A stretch of 64,000 bases of DNA from contig OY969110.1 in NCBI GenBank assembly GCA_963697995.1, positions 1,674,001 to 1,738,000 on the forward strand. Direction: 5' to 3'. Origin of the DNA: MFD00082-c5 sp963697995 (GTDB lineage Bacteria; Chlamydiota; Chlamydiia; Chlamydiales; JAJFMB01). Below, piece by piece: positions 54,222 to 62,559 of this stretch (positions within the stretch are counted from its first letter, which is position 1; each line of letters begins with the position of its first letter). A model generated the notes under the pieces. It was not told where the DNA came from. It saw only the letters and a list, made by a program, of their open reading frames with translations, and ran no database searches. A program made the translations under genes and the position numbers.

Positions 54222-55954
54222 TCCCAGTCCCCAAAATCGATTCCCTCTCCCAAAGAAATCTCTCGGGTCGCTTTTTTACTTTCAATTTCTTTTAAATATT
54301 TCGGATGGATCCCTTTTTTTTGGCAACCAGGTCTTAATATGCCGATATTTTTATTTATATTAAACGTCTCACCCTTTTTGATCGGTTGGATCGCTTGAAT
54401 ACCCCGTTTTGCAAACAAGAAAAGCTCTTTTTCCTCTTTGTGTACGCCTTTGTAAAAAGAACCCAAAGCTATTTCAGTCTCTCTGATCCCTTCGACAAGC
54501 GCTTTTAACTCGGAAGGGATTAGCGCAAATTTGTGATCGGGTCCTTTCAAGTTTCTGTCGAGGGTGAAGTGTTTTTCGATCACTTGGGCGCCAAGTGAAA
54601 CGGCAATAATGGGGGCAACAGATAAGGGTAGGCTGTGATCAGACAGACCCATTTTCACTTTGAATGTTTTAGCAAGAGTTGGAATGACAGCGAGATTTAG
54701 AGACTCTATAGGAGCTGGGTATTTTGCTGTGCATTGCAAAAGAGTTAAATCCTCTCCCCCCGCTTGATGGAAGGTATCGACTGCAAATTGAATATCCTCC
54801 ATTGTGGAGGCCCCTGTTGAGATGTAGGTTGGCTTTTTAGATTTAGCCGCAAGTTCGATTAAAGCTTGATACCCATTCTCATAAGATGCAATTTTGTGCC
54901 TTTTGACAAACGGATCGACAGCTAAAAAATCGGCTTCAGAAAAGGGTGTTGACATGAACTCGATTTTAGCCTCATCGCAGGTTTTAGCTAAAAAGGGGAG
55001 CATATCATAAGACATTTCAAGCTCTTTAAAAAGTGAGGTGATCTCCTGGTTTAAGTAGCCACTTAAACCGGCATTGGGAACATAGGTTGTTTCTGCGCGA
55101 AAGGTCTGAAACTTAACAGCATCGCAACCAGCTTCCTTTGCAGCAAAGATAAGCCTTTTTGCCATGAGTTCATCCTCTTTTTGAGAACCCATCTTAAAAT
55201 TGGAACCAGCTTCTGCGATGATAAAGACACGCCCTTTTTTTTCTTCCTTTTGTAAAATCTCTGCATTAAGTTTTGCCTCTTCTGGATGGTGTTTTAACCA
55301 ATCGATTACATCCTCTGAAGAGAAATCGGGATTTTTTGTTAAGAGCGCTTCAAAAATCTTGGTAATAAGTTCAAAATCCTCTTTTGTATCGACGGTCACT
55401 CTAAACAAGGAGGCATCCTCTTTTCGTTCCACTGAGGCAAATGTGAATCTTTGGGGATGAAAATAGATAAAAGGAGTGACGTGCTCTTTTTCGTAAGGCG
55501 TTGAGGCTTCCCTGAAAGCTGTAAGAAGAGCTTCCCTTGAGATCATCTCAATGTCAAATCCTCTTGGATAGGTGCGGTTTAAGGTGTTTGAGGTGTAGTC
55601 TACCTCTATCCCCTTTTCGATGATTTGATCGATTATCCTGTGATCGACTAAGGGGCAATCGGCAGTGATTCTCACCACATGGGTCGTGTCGCTATCTAAA
55701 GCTTGAATAAAGCGTAAAAGGACATTGTCTTTGTCGCCCCGAACAACGTGTATATTTAATTGGTCAGCCAGAAAAGCTACTTGATCATCTTTCTCATCAG
55801 TTGAGGTGGCAATCGTGATTTTATCGACCCGTTTTGCTTTTTTAACTCTTTCGATAAGATGGGAAAGCATCGGTTTTCCAAATAGGGGAAGCAGCACTTT
55901 TCCTGGTAGTCTTTCTGAGCCCATTCTCGCCTGAATGATCACTTGTATTTTCAT
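54218..55954 (-). CDS. Fused SpsF-type cytidylyltransferase and NeuB-type nonulosonate synthase
   Basis: A 578-residue bifunctional protein. Residues 1-235 are an SpsF/NeuA-like nucleotidyltransferase (VIIQARMGSERLPGKVLLP, VRITADCPLVD, PYEKEHVTPFIY). Residues about 245-500 are a NeuB TIM barrel that condenses a hexosamine derivative with phosphoenolpyruvate (FIIAEAGSNFKMG, DAVKFQTFRAE, FMSTPFSEADF, LLQCTAKYPAP, GLSDHSLPLS, EKHFTLDRNLKGPDHKFAL). The C-terminus is a SAF/antifreeze-like domain (RGIQAIQPIKKGETFN). Together they would make and activate a sialic, legionaminic or pseudaminic-type acid. Start chosen at ATG 55952-55954 with AAAGG upstream. No other pathway genes are visible here. Confidence 0.88.
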   Translation of the reverse strand: MKIQVIIQARMGSERLPGKVLLPLFGKPMLSHLIERVKKAKRVDKITIATSTDEKDDQVAFLADQLNIHVVRGDKDNVLLRFIQALDSDTTHVVRITADCPLVDHRIIDQIIEKGIEVDYTSNTLNRTYPRGFDIEMISREALLTAFREASTPYEKEHVTPFIYFHPQRFTFASVERKEDASLFRVTVDTKEDFELITKIFEALLTKNPDFSSEDVIDWLKHHPEEAKLNAEILQKEEKKGRVFIIAEAGSNFKMGSQKEDELMAKRLIFAAKEAGCDAVKFQTFRAETTYVPNAGLSGYLNQEITSLFKELEMSYDMLPFLAKTCDEAKIEFMSTPFSEADFLAVDPFVKRHKIASYENGYQALIELAAKSKKPTYISTGASTMEDIQFAVDTFHQAGGEDLTLLQCTAKYPAPIESLNLAVIPTLAKTFKVKMGLSDHSLPLSVAPIIAVSLGAQVIEKHFTLDRNLKGPDHKFALIPSELKALVEGIRETEIALGSFYKGVHKEEKELFLFAKRGIQAIQPIKKGETFNINKNIGILRPGCQKKGIHPKYLKEIESKKATREISLGEGIDFGDWE

Positions 55955-56033
55955 TTTGTATAAGCCTTTCATTTCACGAAAACTTAACGATACCAAAAGG
56001 GGGATTTTTTAAGCTTAAGAATTGTTGACGACA

Positions 56034-56885
56034 ATGAGACAAATCCATAGGATAAAGATTTTTAGAGATCAACTTAAGGCGTCTCAATCGATGAGTGGAA
56101 ATGGAACAGCTGGAGCCCTTGCCTCTATAGGCGAGTATGCAGCCCTTATTTTTAATGTTATTGTCGCCACACTTAAGAAACCCCCTAAGTGGGTGCAAAT
56201 TCGAGATCAAATGTTCGATATCGGTGTTTTATCTCTTCCCGTCGTTGCAATTACAGGATTTTCAACCGGCATGGTGTTAGCAGCTCAAGCTTATTTTCAA
56301 CTTCAGGATAAAGGGCTTGCCGGAGCTACCGGTCTTATGGTGACGAAGGCCATGATGGTTGAGCTTGGACCTGTTTTAACTGCCTTTATGGTGACAGGAC
56401 GGGTTGGGGCTTCAATGTGTGCAGAACTTGGAACAATGCGCGTGACAGAGCAAATTGATGCTTTAACTTCGATGAATGTCAACCCCTTGCGCTATTTAAT
56501 CGCTCCAAGATTTTTAGCAGGAACTTTAGTTATGCCTCTTTTGACCGTTTTTAGCTGTATGATGGGGATACTGGGTGGTTTTATCGTGGCGGTCTACTAC
56601 TATGGGATGGCTCCGAATACTTTTTTGGATCCCCTTCCCGATCATATCACCACGTTTGATTTTTTAAGTGGCGTTATTAAGGCGTTTTTTTTCGGGATTA
56701 TTATTGTGACGATCTCTTGTTATAGGGGGCTTACAACAAGTGGCGGGGCCGCAGGTGTTGGAAGGTCTACGACTAGTAGTGTCGTGGTGTGTTACTCTGT
56801 CATTTTAATTTCGAACTTTCTTTTAACAATTGCCCTTAACAGCTCCTACAAGTATTTTAATAAGATGGTGGAGATGTTGCTGTGA
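56034..56885 (+). CDS. mlaE: MlaE-type lipid ABC transporter permease
   Basis: Inner membrane permease of the Mla phospholipid transport system. The 283-residue protein has the MlaE signature IGVLSLPVVAITGFSTGMVLAAQAY split over a helix, then ELGPVLTAFMVTGRVGASMCAELGTM, RFLAGTLVMPLL and CYRGLTTSGGAAGVG. Five or so membrane helices. The ORF could start at the TTG at 56022; ATG 56034 is preferred, and ATG 56091 would still give a complete domain. Overlaps mlaF by four bases. Confidence 0.93.
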   Translation: MRQIHRIKIFRDQLKASQSMSGNGTAGALASIGEYAALIFNVIVATLKKPPKWVQIRDQMFDIGVLSLPVVAITGFSTGMVLAAQAYFQLQDKGLAGATGLMVTKAMMVELGPVLTAFMVTGRVGASMCAELGTMRVTEQIDALTSMNVNPLRYLIAPRFLAGTLVMPLLTVFSCMMGILGGFIVAVYYYGMAPNTFLDPLPDHITTFDFLSGVIKAFFFGIIIVTISCYRGLTTSGGAAGVGRSTTSSVVVCYSVILISNFLLTIALNSSYKYFNKMVEMLL

Positions 56886-57640
56886 AAAAGGAAGCGATTA
56901 TCGTTAAAGACCTCTATAAATCATATGGCAAAGCCGACATCTTAAAAGGGCTCTCTCTTACCGTGTACGAGGGGGAAACTTTAGTGATTTTAGGGCGCTC
57001 AGGTGTGGGAAAGAGTGTACTACTTAAGCAAATCATCGGAATTGAAACCCCAAATAAAGGAGATATCACAGTTAATGGGACTCTTCTTTGTAAAAATGGG
57101 GTAAGAATTAAAAAAGCTCCTCAAATCAACATGGGGATGCTTTTTCAGGGGGCAGCTCTTTTTGATTCACTCACCGTTGGAGAAAACACCGCCTTTTATT
57201 TAAGGCAGCACGACAATGAGCTTGACGAGGATGAGATCCAATCAAAAGTCTCTAAGGCGCTCGATATGGTGGGCCTCTCAAATATTCAAAAAAAAATGCC
57301 CTCAGATCTTTCGGGAGGAATGAGAAAGCGGGCAGCTCTAGCTCGACTTATTGTGTATCGCCCCCAAATTCTTCTCTACGACGAACCGACGACAGGACTC
57401 GATCCGATTACTGCCATGCAAATCAACGACCTGATCAATCAAACGAAAAAAGAGCTTCAAGCGACAAGTGTTGTCGTGACCCACGATATGCGCTCAGCGA
57501 TGGAAGTCGGCGATCGGATGGCGTTTCACCACGACGGAAAGATTCATTTGATCGCAGATAAGGAAAAATTTTTTAAAAGCCAAGACCCCTTACTTAAGGG
57601 CTTCTTTATGAATGCTGAAGTAAGTTTAAAGGAGAGATAA
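56882..57640 (+). CDS. mlaF: MlaF-type lipid ABC transporter ATPase
   Basis: Cytosolic ATPase that drives MlaE. The 252-residue protein has Walker A GRSGVGKS at residues 38-45, signature LSGGMRKRAALAR near 142 (LSGGMRKR is the MlaF form), Walker B ILLYDEPTTGLD and the switch VVTHDMRSAMEV. GTG start at 56882 overlaps the mlaE stop. Its TAA overlaps the mlaD ATG by one base. Confidence 0.95.
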   Translation: MKKEAIIVKDLYKSYGKADILKGLSLTVYEGETLVILGRSGVGKSVLLKQIIGIETPNKGDITVNGTLLCKNGVRIKKAPQINMGMLFQGAALFDSLTVGENTAFYLRQHDNELDEDEIQSKVSKALDMVGLSNIQKKMPSDLSGGMRKRAALARLIVYRPQILLYDEPTTGLDPITAMQINDLINQTKKELQATSVVVTHDMRSAMEVGDRMAFHHDGKIHLIADKEKFFKSQDPLLKGFFMNAEVSLKER

Positions 57641-58818
57641 TGATCGACCAGACGAAAAACATCATGATAGGCCTTTTTGTTATTGCTGCATGCGCTATCA
57701 TCACGTTCATAGTGCTTTTTCTCCACCCCTCTGTTGGTGATGAAGGAAAAACACTTAAAGTGCGTTTTTCAAACATCGACAAAATCAACGTCGGAACACG
57801 GGTGACTTTTGCTGGTCGCCCTGTTGGAGAAGTGGTCGATATTACAGAGATTCCCGCAGCGATTCAACACAGAAAAGGGCGCGATGGTTTGGTCTATGTG
57901 TATGAATTAAAATTGGTAACAGACTCAAAAATCAACGTTTTTAATACCGATACGATTGCCGCAAGAACATCTGGGCTTCTTGGAGAAAAATCGGTTGAAA
58001 TCACCCCACATCCCGTCATGCCAGGCGAGTGTTTAAGAAACGTCTCAGACGAAATTCTTTATGCCGATGAGGTGGGCTCCGTTGAGGACACCTTTAAAGA
58101 ACTAACTGAAGTGGCCAACAGAGTGGATGCGGCTTTAGATGCAGTGACTGAGCTTTTAAATCAGGTTAAAGAGGATAAATTAATTAAACACATCTCAAGA
58201 ACATTTGATCATTTGGGCAATATTATGGAGACTTTAGATAAACCAGATGAGTTGTCTGAGACCGTAACGCATGTTCATCAGTTTACAAAGAAATTGAATC
58301 ACAAATGGGATAATGTGAACTCTGCTATCGACAATGTTTCATCAGCTTGTGGCGGCGTTTGCAAAATTACAGACAAAATTTGTGCTTGTGAAGGGACGAT
58401 CGGTCGTCTTATTTTTGCAGATGATTGTTACCTAAGAACTAATTGTATTTTAAGTAAGGCAGAGACTTTGATGGACGATGTGAACCACTACGGACTTCTG
58501 TTTCACTTAGACAAGGGGTGGCAGCGCTTAAGAGCTAGAAGATTGAATTTACTCAACCGTTTGTCAACCCCGCAAGAGTTTAGAAACTTCTTTAATGATG
58601 AAATTAACCAAATATCCACTTCTCTTTCCAGAGTCTCTATGGTATTGGATAAACAATGTGGTTGCCCTCCTTACGATTCAAATTTTGCATGTTTTGAGTT
58701 TAACAAAGTGTTCGCAGAATTGATGAGACGTGTGGAAGGATTAGAGGAGTCTTTACAACTCTACAATCAGCAACTATCAGATAGAGAGACCAGGAAAACA
58801 GAACTTTGCCCTTCTTAA
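57640..58818 (+). CDS. mlaD: MlaD-type MCE-domain lipid carrier protein
   Basis: Periplasmic substrate-binding component of the Mla system. The 392-residue protein has one N-terminal membrane helix (about 8-28, IMIGLFVIAACAIITFIVLFL), an MCE domain at about 37-118 (LKVRFSNIDKINVGTRVTFAGRPVGEVVDI, split by ordinary residues; GLLGEKSVEITPHP), then a long helical region with several cysteines (CGGVCKITDKICACEGTIG) and a final coiled coil. The extended C-terminus compared with 180-residue E. coli MlaD is typical of chlamydial MCE proteins as I recall. Confidence 0.9.
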   Translation: MIDQTKNIMIGLFVIAACAIITFIVLFLHPSVGDEGKTLKVRFSNIDKINVGTRVTFAGRPVGEVVDITEIPAAIQHRKGRDGLVYVYELKLVTDSKINVFNTDTIAARTSGLLGEKSVEITPHPVMPGECLRNVSDEILYADEVGSVEDTFKELTEVANRVDAALDAVTELLNQVKEDKLIKHISRTFDHLGNIMETLDKPDELSETVTHVHQFTKKLNHKWDNVNSAIDNVSSACGGVCKITDKICACEGTIGRLIFADDCYLRTNCILSKAETLMDDVNHYGLLFHLDKGWQRLRARRLNLLNRLSTPQEFRNFFNDEINQISTSLSRVSMVLDKQCGCPPYDSNFACFEFNKVFAELMRRVEGLEESLQLYNQQLSDRETRKTELCPS

Positions 58819-58837
58819 GAAAAAGAGAGAGAAAAAA

Positions 58838-59407
58838 ATGGAGCAGATGCCTTATTCGCAAATTCAAAAAGGGACGCTTCTGATAGCGACTCCGGATATC
58901 GAAACAGGGATATTTTTTAGAAGCGTGGTTTTGATCTGTGAACACAACCAAAATGGCTCATTTGGACTTGTACTCAATAAGCCGATTAATTTGACTCTTC
59001 CAGACGATATCATCACGCTAGATGATAAAGCTAACTCGAATGTGTCGATCAGAACAGGAGGGCCTGTTCAGACCAATCAGATGATGCTTCTTCACGACTC
59101 AAATCGGATCCCAGGACAAACCCTTGAAATTTGCGATGGAGTGTTTCTTGGAGGAGATGTTCAGTTTTTGCAAGAAGTGATCGCCGAAGAGAACGGGCCG
59201 CATGTTATTCTCTGTTTTGGGTACAGTGGGTGGAGTGGCGGCCTTTTGGAAAGGGAGTTTTTGGATGGACACTGGTACCTTTTTCCCGCCTCCTCCTACA
59301 CTATTTTTGATATGCCTCCTGAGAAGATGTGGCAAAACTTACTCAAAAAAATGGGTGGCAAATACTCTTCCCTCGCTATGATCCCCGAGGATTTGAGTTT
59401 AAATTAA
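58838..59407 (+). CDS. yqgE: YqgE/AlgH-family protein
   Basis: A 189-residue protein of the UPF0301/YqgE family. Features: GTLLIATPDIETGIFFRSVVLICEHN near residue 8, GSFGLVLNKPI near residue 38, GGPVQTNQMMLLHDS, and FLGGDVQFLQE, then CFGYSGWSGGLLEREF. Function of the family is poorly known. Beside hemL, as in Chlamydia (CT211-CT210, recalled). It follows mlaD by 19 bp and may be read with the Mla genes. Confidence 0.92.
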   Translation: MEQMPYSQIQKGTLLIATPDIETGIFFRSVVLICEHNQNGSFGLVLNKPINLTLPDDIITLDDKANSNVSIRTGGPVQTNQMMLLHDSNRIPGQTLEICDGVFLGGDVQFLQEVIAEENGPHVILCFGYSGWSGGLLEREFLDGHWYLFPASSYTIFDMPPEKMWQNLLKKMGGKYSSLAMIPEDLSLN

Positions 59408-59419
59408 GGTTAATCCCAT

Positions 59420-60694
59420 CTATTTTAAAAACGTTAGTATAAGATCCGCTGTTTTTTTCAGGTGTTTTTCGTCGTGTACTGTCGAAACAAACCACGCTTC
59501 GTGCTGGGATGGAGGAATAAACACCCCATTTTCCAGCATAAACTTGAAAAATTCTGCAAATTTTTTTAAATCAAGCTCTAACGTGTCCTCTCGATTCTGA
59601 ACCACTCTTTTTCCAAAAAAGAGGGTAAACATCGATCCCACCTCTTGAACACACATATTTAATTGATTTTTCTCAATAAATTCCTTAACAGGTTTTGTGA
59701 TGATTTGGGTTTTCCTTGCAAGCTCTTCATAAACCCCTTCTTTCTCTAAAAGTGTGATCGCTTTAATTCCTGCAGCCATTGCCACGGGATTTCCAGAAAG
59801 GGTTCCTGCCTGATAGACTCCCCCAAGTGGGGCCAGTTCATTCATGATCTCTTCTCGCCCCCCAAAGGCCGCTGCCGGAAACCCACCCCCTATAATTTTC
59901 CCAAAGCAGCTCAAATCGGGCTTAATCTTAAAAAGAGATGAGGCTCCTCCAAAAGCGACTCTAAAGCCACTCATCACTTCGTCAAAAATTAAAAGAGCAC
60001 CAACCTTTTTTGTGATCTGTCTTGCAAGTAAAAGAAACTCTTTTGAGGAGGCTACTACCCCCATATTTCCAGCGATTGGTTCTAAGATGAGAGCCGCAAT
60101 CTGGTCCCCAAATTTTTCAAAACACTCGATCAGCTCCTCTTTGTCGTTGTATTTAAGGGAAGCGTGTGTTTGACGCTTTCGGGAGGCACGCCAAGTGAAG
60201 AGGATGTTGCTGAAAGATTGGTAACTGATGAGCCCGCTTTTACTAAAAAAGAATCTGCATGACCGTGGTAATTGCCCGAAAATTTGACGATTAAGGGTCT
60301 TTTAGTAAAACCTCTTGCAAGGCGAGCTGCACTCATCGTCGCCTCAGTGCCTGTCGAGACAAAACGAACTTTATCTAAGTAGGGGTTTGCTGAAATGATT
60401 TTTTCTGCAAGTATTCCCTCGATCTCAGTTGTGATTCCAAAAGTTGAACCTAAGTGAAGTTGCTCTATAACAGCTTTATATGATTTCAGGATGGCAATGC
60501 CCGTGAATAAGCGCCCCCCAGGAACCGCAATAATCGATATATTTTTTTTGATCTTCATCTGTTATGACGTCTTTTAAACCCGATTTAACAACGACGGGAG
60601 GAACCGAAAGTCCCATGAAAGCTCTAACAGGAGAGTTCACGCCACCGGGAATAACTTTACATAAATTTTTATAGATATCTGCAGATCGGGTCAT
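59420..60694 (-). pseudogene. hemL: Glutamate-1-semialdehyde 2,1-aminomutase gene interrupted by two frameshifts
   Basis: PLP enzyme forming 5-aminolevulinate for heme. Three frames join into a full HemL. From ATG 60692-60694 (MTRSADIYKNLCKVIPGGVN) the first frame reads to CGSWGALIHGHCHPEI; the second carries KAVIEQLHLGSTFGITTEIE to SVKHTLPL; the third has ELIECFEKFGDQIAALILEPI and the PLP region GALLIFDEVMSGFRVAFGG to 59420. The first shift (near 60475-60482) acts as one extra base; the second (near 60148-60158) restores the original frame. All encoded segments are well conserved, which suggests recent damage or sequence error. Confidence 0.82.
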
Positions 60695-60764
60695 AGCCTC
60701 AATTTCCTTGAAAAGATTAGTTCGTTTAAGATACAATGTTCGTTGTTTGCTGGAGTTTTTTCTT

Positions 60765-62559
60765 ATGCGTATAGCGTCCATACTACTGACCACACTCTTT
60801 TTTTCAAACCTTTTTTCAGATCCCTATGAGGTGGATATCGTCAATGCCCCCAATGAAGAGGTCTACAACCTTCTGAAGGAAACCTCACAGCTTATCGCCT
60901 TAGAGGATGCTGAACCTGCGACAGGTGCCGCTTTAAGAAGACGTGCAGAGTCAGATGTTCCACGACTTGTCAAAGTTCTCCACAGCTTTGCTTATTACAA
61001 TGCAAAAGTTAATGTTTCCTATAATTTCGACAAATCCCCCTGGATCGTCACGATTAATATCGACGCGGGGCCCGTTTATCCTATCAAAGATTTTAAAATA
61101 AAATTTTTAGGCGAATGCCCTCCCCTTTCGGAAGAATCAATTTCTCCAAAAACGTTTGATATCAATCTTGGCGAACCCGCTTTACCTTCGACTATTTTGA
61201 AAGCGGAAGAGACTCTTTTGCATCTTCTTAAAAATAAAGGTTACCCTTTTGCTTTGATTGAAAAAAGAGAAGTGTTGGCGGATCAGTCTGATAAATCAGT
61301 AAGTATTACCCTTTATTATAAAAGTGGTCCATCGATCACCTTTGGAAAAACAAGAGTTTTTGGAAGACGGACTGTAAAATCGTTTCTTTTCACGAATAAT
61401 ATTTGTTGGAAAGAAGGGGCCCTGTTTGATCCAACTCTTGTCGAGAAAACAAAGAGTGCTCTTGAGGGAACACGTCTTTTCTCAGCTGTGAACATCACGT
61501 ACCCACCGATTGCCCAACAAGGAAATACGGTTCCTATGACGATCCAAGTCGTCGAGGTGAGGCATAGAAGTGTGGGAATTGGAGCAAGCTATAGCACCCA
61601 AAATGGGGGAGGAGCTCTTCTCGAGTGGGAAAACCGCAATTTTAGAGGGGTTGGGGAAAAACTTAAGTTTAACTTAAACGCTCTTGTAGGAACGGACTTA
61701 GGGCAGCTTCAAGAAGCCTCTGTTAGCTACAAAGTTCCAAACTTTCTCTCAAAAGTACAAGATTTAACGTGGAAGCTTGGAGTTAAGCATAAGCGCTCAA
61801 AAGGGTTCTCCTCTATTGCTGAGACCCTCTCTGCTACAATTGACCGAAAAATTGACAAACAGAGTCGCATGTCGTACGGTTTTATGGTGAGAGAGTCAAA
61901 AGATTACAATTCCGATGACAACGGTTGGTTCCACCTCTTTAAAACTCCTGTGACTTACCGATGGAGTAATATTGATGATGTGTTGGAGCCTACCCGAGGA
62001 GGCTCATTTAGTGCGTGTGTAACGCCAACAGCTCAGCTTATCAATAAGCAAATGTTTTATAACATCACTCTTTTAACAGCCACGTATCACAAGAAAATCA
62101 CCCAGTTTCCCCGTTTCGTGATTGCCACAAAAGGGCTTTTGGGATCGATTTTTGGAACTGAAAGACTCAATATTCCTCCCTCTGAAAGACTTTATGCTGG
62201 ATCGGAGTGCACATTAAGAGGGTATAACTATTTAACAGTTAGCCCATGGAGTCACCCGGAAAATCCGGATGAGGAAGGCAGGCCGACCGGAGGGCGTTCG
62301 ATGTTAATCGGCTCTGCCGAGCTGCGATACCGCTTAAGTGAAAAAATAGGATTAATGGGATTTTACGATGCAGGTAACGTTTACGCTGATTGCTTTCCAA
62401 CGTCCCTATAACAAGAAGATTCTTCAATCTGCAGGAGGGGGCTTAAGGTACTACACAGCAGTTGGCCCTATTCGCTTTGACATCGCCTTTCCTTTAAATA
62501 GAAGAAAGGGGATCGATAAAGCTTTTCAATTTTATTTTAGCATAGGACAAACATTCTAA
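60765..62559 (+). pseudogene. tamA: TamA/BamA-family outer membrane assembly protein, one frameshift near the end
   Basis: Outer membrane insertase-type beta-barrel of the Omp85 superfamily. The 549-codon first frame has a signal peptide (MRIASILLTTLFFSNLFS), POTRA domains to about residue 270 (TVKSFLFTNNICWKEGALFD), and the barrel with the conserved GSECTLRGYNYLTVSPW (VRGF-like motif) and GLMGFYDAGNVYAD. It stops at 62411, but the next frame continues ILQSAGGGLRYYTAVGPIRF to the final strand and Phe at 62559, so one base is out of register near 62405-62415. ATG 60765 has TGGAG upstream. TamB follows directly. Confidence 0.85.
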
